Shown piece by piece: positions 6,204 to 9,664 of a stretch of DNA of 9,664 nt; positions within the stretch are counted from its first letter, which is position 1, and the number at the start of each line of letters is the position of its first letter. The position numbers and the translations under genes are program-made. The DNA comes from Ruminococcus sp. UBA4275 (GTDB taxonomy: Bacteria; Bacillota; Clostridia; Oscillospirales; Ruminococcaceae): positions 1 through 9,664 of the forward strand of contig DGVV01000006.1 of assembly GCA_002395085.1 (NCBI GenBank). Direction: 5' to 3'. The notes below the pieces were generated by a model that made no database searches, was not told the DNA's origin, and saw only the letters and a list, made by a program, of their open reading frames with translations.

Positions 6204-6740
6204 ATGAATATCAAAATATACCCGCTCAGCGGCATCGGTACCGACAGCATCCGCATCGCACTCGGCATGACAAAAGACGCACTGATTGCAGAGCTGGGTC
6301 TGCCGGAAACTGTCTATGAAAAACTGCCCTCCGCACCGGATCTGACACAGCTCTATTATTATAATGGTGAACTGCGGTTTGATTTTGATGTCAATGATAC
6401 GCTGGAGTTCATCGAGTTTCTGGGCGGAGCAGAAGGATCATTGCAGCCGGAAATATACGGCGTATCTGCATTTGCTGCAATTGCAGATGACCTCATCGCA
6501 CTGCTCACAGATAAAGGCGGCGGCGAGATCATCGACGATGAAAATGGTTACAGCTATGCCTTTCCGGCAATCGGCATCGGCGTATACCGCGAATCGCTGC
6601 CGGAAGATGTCGAAGAAATGCGGGAAGAACATGAAGCCGACGGCGATCCGCTCAGCGAGGAGGAATATCAGGATGAATTATCACAGGCGATTCACTGGGC
6701 GACAATCGGAATGGGCGCACGCGGTTACTATAATAGCTGA
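6204..6740 (+). CDS. Acidic conserved-looking protein of unknown function
   Basis: 178 residues, not recognised as a named family. Residues 10-37 (GIGTDSIRIALGMTKDALIAE, then LGLPE) resemble the 'GMTKxEVxxxLGxP' segment seen in several unrelated small alpha/beta proteins, including SmpA/BLIP-like folds and some immunity-like proteins. LYYYNGELRFDFDVNDTLEFI (about 50-70) suggests beta hairpins, and a second half with DDENGYSYAFPAIGIGVYRE (111-130) may repeat the theme. Residues 133-160 are strongly acidic. No signal peptide or membrane segment, so cytoplasmic. ATG 6204 follows AGGAGG by 11 bases. It lies 18 bases after the acetyltransferase and 18 before thiN, so co-transcription is likely. 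Confidence 0.72.
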   Translation: MNIKIYPLSGIGTDSIRIALGMTKDALIAELGLPETVYEKLPSAPDLTQLYYYNGELRFDFDVNDTLEFIEFLGGAEGSLQPEIYGVSAFAAIADDLIALLTDKGGGEIIDDENGYSYAFPAIGIGVYRESLPEDVEEMREEHEADGDPLSEEEYQDELSQAIHWATIGMGARGYYNS

Positions 6741-6758
6741 CAGAAAGCAGGAACAATC

Positions 6759-7382
6759 ATGGAACAGATCTGCGTGATATTTGCAGGCGGACCGGAACAG
6801 GGCAATCCCTGTCTGCCTGTACCGGATGATGCGTTCATCCTCTGTGCAGACAGCGGTCTGCGGCTTGCGGAACGCCTGCACGTCAGACCCGATCTGGTGC
6901 TGGGTGATTTTGATTCGCTCGGCAGCATACCGGAGGATTATCCGCATATTACCGTACCGGTTGAAAAGGATGACACCGATACACTGCTTGCGGCACGTAC
7001 TGCACTTTCCCGCGGATACCGCGACATCCGCATTTACGGTGCATTCGGCGGAAGGCTTGACCATACACTAGCGAATATTCAGACGCTTGAGTTCATCCAT
7101 GAAGCAGGAGGAAGCGGAATGCTGATCGGCGTGCATGATTATGCCGTGCTGCAAACCGCCGGCATTCCCCGCCGCTATCCGCGCATGGACGGCTTCACAC
7201 TGTCCGCATTTGCATGGACAGACCGCTGCACAGATGTTGACATAACCGGCACACATTATCCCCTTTCCGGCGGTACACTGACCCGCAGTTTTCCGCTGGG
7301 TGTCAGCAATGAGATTACCGGTCCTTTCGCAGAAATCAGCATCGGAGAAGGGCTTTTGCTGGTAATCTGTTCGCAATTGTAA
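6759..7382 (+). CDS. thiN: Thiamine pyrophosphokinase ThiN
   Basis: 207-residue cytoplasmic kinase making thiamine pyrophosphate from thiamine and ATP. Family motifs in order: ADSGLRLAERL (30-40), RPDLVLGDFDSLG (43-55) with metal-binding aspartates, the KDDTDT box (70-75), GAFGGRLDHTLANIQ (94-108) and near the C-terminus PLGVSNEITG (179-188), part of the thiamine-binding region. Length is typical. ATG 6759 follows AGCAGGA, a moderate site. No TPP-riboswitch core was noticed upstream of this run. It is followed by spoVM, the order seen in Bacillus subtilis (thiN-spoVM), which supports both calls. Confidence 0.93.
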   Translation: MEQICVIFAGGPEQGNPCLPVPDDAFILCADSGLRLAERLHVRPDLVLGDFDSLGSIPEDYPHITVPVEKDDTDTLLAARTALSRGYRDIRIYGAFGGRLDHTLANIQTLEFIHEAGGSGMLIGVHDYAVLQTAGIPRRYPRMDGFTLSAFAWTDRCTDVDITGTHYPLSGGTLTRSFPLGVSNEITGPFAEISIGEGLLLVICSQL

Positions 7383-7389
7383 CACAGAA

Positions 7390-7430
7390 TGCATCCGCTG
7401 CATATCATGCAGTAGCAAAGGAGGGATGCA
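7390..7430 (+). promoter_or_regulatory. Nested hairpin in the spoVM leader, touching the ribosome binding site
   Basis: TGCATCC (7390-7396) can pair with GGATGCA (7424-7430) over 7 bp. Inside lies CTGCAT-ATC-ATGCAG (7398-7412), a 6-bp stem with a 3-base loop. The outer right arm takes the last G of AAAGGAGG (7417-7424) and most bases between it and the GTG at 7433, so the fold would hinder ribosome binding. Whether it forms in the cell is unknown. Confidence 0.45.
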
Positions 7431-7432
7431 CT

Positions 7433-7525
7433 GTGAAAATTGTGGTCATGAAACCGCCGAAACTCCTTTCCGGAATGCTGCGTCTGCTGTTCCGGATGAA
7501 GCACGAATCACCCGCTGCGGAATAA
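7433..7525 (+). CDS. spoVM: SpoVM, forespore-membrane peptide for spore coat assembly (30 aa, GTG start)
   Basis: A 30-residue gene with GTG start eight bases after AAAGGAGG: MKIVVMKPPKLLSG then MLRLLFRMKHESPAAE. It aligns without gaps to Bacillus subtilis SpoVM (26 residues, MKFYTIKLPKFLGGIVRAML...): shared Lys2, Lys7, Pro9, Lys10, Leu12, Gly14 and Arg17, with hydrophobic matches between. SpoVM is an amphipathic helix that senses positive curvature of the forespore outer membrane and anchors SpoIVA, starting coat assembly; Pro9 is important for its shallow membrane insertion in B. subtilis. The four extra C-terminal residues make a short hydrophilic tail. Position straight after thiN copies the B. 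subtilis order. It is easily missed because of its length. It implies a spore former or a descendant of one. Confidence 0.88.
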   Translation: MKIVVMKPPKLLSGMLRLLFRMKHESPAAE

Positions 7526-7561
7526 GCAGCGGCAGCGGTCAATCCCCAAGCAAAAACAAAT

Positions 7562-7599
7562 GCAGCCCCGGAACAGATTCTCCTCTGCTCCGGGGCTGC
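7562..7599 (-). terminator. Strong terminator between convergent spoVM and araC-type genes
   Basis: GCAGCCCCGGA (7562-7572) and TCCGGGGCTGC (7589-7599) form a perfect 11-bp GC-rich stem, extended inward by CAG/CTG after one A-C mismatch. On the minus strand it is followed by ATTTGTTTTTG (7561-7551), a good tail for the AraC-type gene that ends at 7620. On the plus strand only GTTTCG follows, so termination of the spoVM transcript here would be weaker. A second dyad, CCGCTGC (7512-7518) and GCAGCGG (7526-7532), loops out the spoVM stop codon. Confidence 0.85.
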
Positions 7600-7619
7600 G
7601 TTTCGATGTATCTGACCGG

Positions 7620-8498
7620 TTAATCTGCATTCAGCAGCGGACCGTGACGCCGTTCTCCTCTGAGGCTGACGGTTTCTCTGCCAGGTTCGCTGCGGAATTC
7701 ACGCGGTGTCACGCCCAGCACATTCTGAAATGCGCGCGCAAATTTGCTGCCGTTATCATAGCCGTAATCCCCCGCAATCTCCAGAACCGTCCGGCTGCTT
7801 CCGCGCAGCGCATCTGCGGCAGCAAGCATCTTCTGGGTACGGATATACGCAAACAGCGAATCACCGTAAACAAGCCGGAAGCTGTTTTTGAGATGTGTCT
7901 GCGAAATGCAGAGAGAATCTGCCAGAACAGCAATCGGGACGTGCTGACTCATCTGTTCAAAGAGTTCCGCATACGCCTGAAGCGCCAGCTGAAACTGCGT
8001 AACAGGGAATGCAGAGTCCGCATCCGGCTGAAGTACTTCCAGAGCCTGCGCGGCATACGCCCGCACCGTTTCGAGATGCGGTCTGCCGCCCCGCAGAATA
8101 CCGGCAGCGGTCTCCTGCAATGCGGAATCCAATACACGGCAGGGCAGTTCATACACGGACGCTCCGGCACCATCCAGACCCATCATCAGTACGGAAAACT
8201 GTCCGGTATGTGCCAGCAGACGCGCATCTTCTGAGAGAACCGTCAGGACGGTCTCACCGGCAGAGACTGCCGTGCATCTACCGTTGGCACAAACGATGCA
8301 TCTGCCGGAAAAACAGTGCAGCAGCAGGAAACGGTGTCGGAGAAGACCGCTAAGACGGATTCTGCCGGTCTGAAAGGCATCTGCGCGCAGCAGCGTCAGA
8401 TCATTTGCAGCGCAAATCTCCGCCGTTCGGATGGATTTTCCGGTTCTGCCGGTATCGGCGGTTCTTCCAGCAACCGCCGCTGCTTTTTGATGCAGCAT
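7620..8498 (-). CDS. AraC-family transcriptional regulator with cysteine-rich N-terminal domain
   Basis: 292 residues. The C-terminal AraC DNA-binding domain (about 186-270) has two helix-turn-helix units: IAVLADSLCISQTHLKNSFR (189-208) and VLEIAGDYGYDNGSKFARAF (238-257), ending in the typical GVTPREFR (262-269). Residues about 35-130 look like a cupin-type effector domain; in it, Cys62, Cys67, Cys70 and Cys75 form a symmetric CX4CX2CX4C cluster that is unusual for this position. A metal or redox role is conceivable but not shown. ATG 8498 lies behind AGGAGG at about 8506-8511. Transcribed divergently from the dockerin gene; promoter 8572-8600, tandem dyads in its leader at 8522-8560. Autoregulation and control of the neighbour are likely from the layout only. 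Confidence 0.88.
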   Translation of the reverse strand: MLHQKAAAVAGRTADTGRTGKSIRTAEICAANDLTLLRADAFQTGRIRLSGLLRHRFLLLHCFSGRCIVCANGRCTAVSAGETVLTVLSEDARLLAHTGQFSVLMMGLDGAGASVYELPCRVLDSALQETAAGILRGGRPHLETVRAYAAQALEVLQPDADSAFPVTQFQLALQAYAELFEQMSQHVPIAVLADSLCISQTHLKNSFRLVYGDSLFAYIRTQKMLAAADALRGSSRTVLEIAGDYGYDNGSKFARAFQNVLGVTPREFRSEPGRETVSLRGERRHGPLLNAD

Positions 8499-8521
8499 GA
8501 AAGATTCCTCCTGTATCTAAT

Positions 8522-8560
8522 GTTAGTTTGCCCTAACTCATGTCGTTAGCTATGGCTAAC
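8522..8560. promoter_or_regulatory. Two tandem GTTAG-N6-CTAAC dyads, probable operators
   Basis: GTTAG-TTTGCC-CTAAC (8522-8537) and GTTAG-CTATGG-CTAAC (8545-8560) are two 16-base dyads of identical architecture, their centres 23 bases apart. The second is perfect over six bases each side (GTTAGC/GCTAAC). Both lie just after the predicted start point of the araC-type gene (about +5 to +43 of its leader), where a bound protein would block transcription. A dimeric repressor binding twice, or paired RNA hairpins, would each explain them. AraC proteins usually bind direct repeats, so a different protein is also possible. Confidence 0.6.
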
Positions 8561-8571
8561 CTACCATTCTA

Positions 8572-8600
8572 AATATACTATGATTTTATGGCTTTGTCAA
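8572..8600 (-). promoter_or_regulatory. Promoter of the AraC-type gene
   Basis: Minus-strand TTGACA (8600-8595), 17-base spacer, TATATT (8577-8572). The -35 is perfect and the -10 has five of six consensus bases. It is followed by the tandem dyads and then the ribosome binding site; the leader is about 67 bases. Confidence 0.78.
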
Positions 8601-8614
8601 GCATATATGCGGCT

Positions 8615-8656
8615 TTCCGATGCAATTTGTCGGTCTGTACAAGAATTGCATCGGAA
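8615..8656. repeat. 13-bp perfect inverted repeat between divergent promoters
   Basis: TTCCGATGCAATT (8615-8627) and AATTGCATCGGAA (8644-8656) are exact inverted copies around a 16-base centre; GC pairs extend the outer end if one T is bulged. No T-run follows on either strand, so it is not an obvious terminator. A self-complementary GCATATATGC lies beside it at 8601-8610, next to the araC -35 box. It sits about 67 bases upstream of the dockerin -35 box, where an activator or repressor site would fit. Confidence 0.7.
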
Positions 8657-8722
8657 GCAACGCCAAATTATGCAGCTTTTTATCGTACATTCTTCCTGAT
8701 TTATGAAGGCTTTTTGAAGTGC

Positions 8723-8751
8723 TTGACATTCAGGAACAGATGTGTTATACT
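8723..8751 (+). promoter_or_regulatory. Promoter of the dockerin gene
   Basis: TTGACA (8723-8728), 17-base spacer, TATACT (8746-8751) with TG one base before the -10. The leader is about 30 bases and holds GGAGG nine bases before the ATG at 8788. Confidence 0.8.
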
Positions 8752-8787
8752 ATTTTCTGAAATCAAAATCACCGGAGGTAATATCCC

Positions 8788-9606
8788 ATGAAACATCTGA
8801 AAATGCGCGCTGTCTCTGCCATTCTCAGCAGCGCTGTCTCCTGCTCTCTGATGGGCGGACTCTCCGCTTCTGCGGTGGATCTCCCCTCTTACTTACAGGA
8901 TCCTCCCTATACGGAAACTGCATCCCGCTATGATGATTACGAATCCTACAGCAATGACTTTCTCACCCTTGACGGCATAACCGCCGGCAAAATGCGCGTC
9001 CGCATCTATCAGAATTCCGAAGAACGCAAGAATCTGCTGCTTTTCGAGGATGTCTATCAAGAAGAATCGCTGCACCGCCTCTATGCGCTTGAACCCGGTG
9101 AATATGTCATGCAGATCAGTTCTCCTGTGACGGCAGATGCTCCGGTTTTCCGTACACTGGAACACACCTTTACCGTCGAGAATGCAGATTATACGGATGC
9201 ATTCAGCGCAACATGGATGAATGTTGACTTCTCGGTCAAAGCCATTGATGACGCATCCGTCAGCGACGCAAAACTCACCGTTAAGAATCCGTCTGTTTAC
9301 ACCGATCAGTCAGACAACAGCAAGTATCGCCTGTGCAGCGTTGTCGGCAATTTCTATCAGTACAGCGGCAAGTTCGGAGATTATGATAATAATGACTCCG
9401 TTGATCTTGACGATGCTGTCAGTGTACTGCGTTATTATACGGCAAACCTTACTGCGCACAGTTCCGATACGCTGACGGAACGGCAGAAAGCCATTGCAGA
9501 TACCGATGCTGACGGTTCTCTGACCGTTGACGATGCACTTGCCATTCTGCAATACTATACGCAGGGACTTCTGAACCATCCGCAGGTCTGGAAAACAGCA
9601 AATTAA
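8788..9606 (+). CDS. Secreted protein with C-terminal type I dockerin
   Basis: 272 residues. A signal peptide covers about 1-29: basic start (KHLKMR), hydrophobic core and a probable cut after ASA29. Residues 50-190 form an unrecognised, probably beta-rich domain (GKMRVRIYQN, LEPGEYVMQISSP, HTFTVENADYTDAF). The C-terminus is a type I dockerin, about 195-262, with two calcium loops: Asp198, Asp200, Asn202, Asp206, Asp209 and Asp238, Asp240, Asp242, Thr246, Asp249, each followed by a matching helix (AVSVLRYYT and ALAILQYYT). Dockerins plug into cohesins on scaffoldins or the cell surface, so this protein is likely exported and held in a cellulosome-like or surface complex. No glycosidase, carbohydrate-binding or peptidase motif is visible, so the cargo role is unknown. 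GGAGG lies nine bases before the ATG. Possibly controlled by the divergent AraC regulator. Confidence 0.9.
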   Translation: MKHLKMRAVSAILSSAVSCSLMGGLSASAVDLPSYLQDPPYTETASRYDDYESYSNDFLTLDGITAGKMRVRIYQNSEERKNLLLFEDVYQEESLHRLYALEPGEYVMQISSPVTADAPVFRTLEHTFTVENADYTDAFSATWMNVDFSVKAIDDASVSDAKLTVKNPSVYTDQSDNSKYRLCSVVGNFYQYSGKFGDYDNNDSVDLDDAVSVLRYYTANLTAHSSDTLTERQKAIADTDADGSLTVDDALAILQYYTQGLLNHPQVWKTAN

Positions 9607-9608
9607 CC

Positions 9609-9646
9609 GAAACAGGGAGCTGACTTCTGTGTCAGCTCCCTGTTTC
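9609..9646 (+). terminator. Terminator hairpin of the dockerin gene
   Basis: GAAACAGGGAGCTGAC (9609-9624) and GTCAGCTCCCTGTTTC (9631-9646) form a perfect 16-bp stem with a six-base loop, just after the stop codon. The T-rich part is within the stem's end (TGTTTC) and no long T-run follows, so termination may be partial. The last 18 bases of the window hold nothing recognised. Confidence 0.75.
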
Positions 9647-9664
9647 AGGCTGTCGAAAAAGGTA

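Noticed and set aside
7426..7623. Plus-strand 65-codon frame beginning MHCENCGHET, resembling a zinc-ribbon start
   Set aside because: It is the wrong frame over spoVM; the ribosome binding site is too close to its ATG, and the frame runs through the terminator hairpin.
7560..8234. Plus-strand open frame of 224 codons opposite the AraC-type gene
   Set aside because: Antisense shadow of a well-supported gene; it starts in the terminator hairpin and has no ribosome binding site.
8545..8560. SlyA/MarR-type operator at the second GTTAGC dyad
   Set aside because: The half site TTAGC resembles the SlyA consensus, but the spacer is longer and no MarR-type gene is nearby, so the family was not assigned.

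Overview
The window looks like chromosome from an anaerobic Gram-positive bacterium of the Clostridia, most likely Ruminococcus or another Oscillospiraceae. This is inferred from a secreted type I dockerin protein, a Lys/Ala-rich DUF6465-like protein typical of Firmicutes, a Clostridia-style biotin synthase, a VanRS-like two-component pair, strong AGGAGG ribosome binding sites and a spoVM-type sporulation peptide gene. No tRNA, rRNA, CRISPR array, transposase or phage gene was seen.

Positions 1-2170 (minus strand): an OmpR/VanR-type response regulator and its histidine kinase overlap by four bases (ATGA) and are read from a promoter at 2141-2169. The regulator has no ATG, GTG or TTG at the position its ribosome binding site and receiver domain require; ACG stands there. 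A further minus-strand gene may begin at the left edge. Positions 2259-3330 (minus): a lone biotin synthase behind a consensus promoter, with a cysteine pattern unlike that of the classical [2Fe-2S] enzyme. Positions 3361-4719 (minus): a two-domain nitroreductase-like protein, then a SAM methyltransferase remnant that has lost its cofactor-binding core, closed by a strong hairpin terminator.

Positions 4976-5425 (plus): a small DUF6465-like gene as a self-contained unit with consensus promoter and terminator. Positions 5442-7525 (plus): a close-packed run of GNAT acetyltransferase, an acidic protein of unknown function, thiamine pyrophosphokinase (thiN) and a 30-codon GTG-start gene recognised as spoVM. 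The thiN-spoVM order matches Bacillus subtilis, which supports both calls. The spoVM leader can fold into a nested hairpin touching its ribosome binding site.

Positions 7562-9646: an AraC-family regulator (minus) and a secreted dockerin protein (plus) diverge from a 289-base region packed with signals: a promoter for each gene, two tandem copies of the dyad GTTAG-N6-CTAAC just downstream of the araC promoter, a 10-base palindrome, and a 13-bp perfect inverted repeat between the promoters. The simplest reading is a self-regulated AraC factor that may also control the dockerin gene. This regulator/dockerin locus is the least ordinary part of the window. No complete new defence or mobile system is evident.
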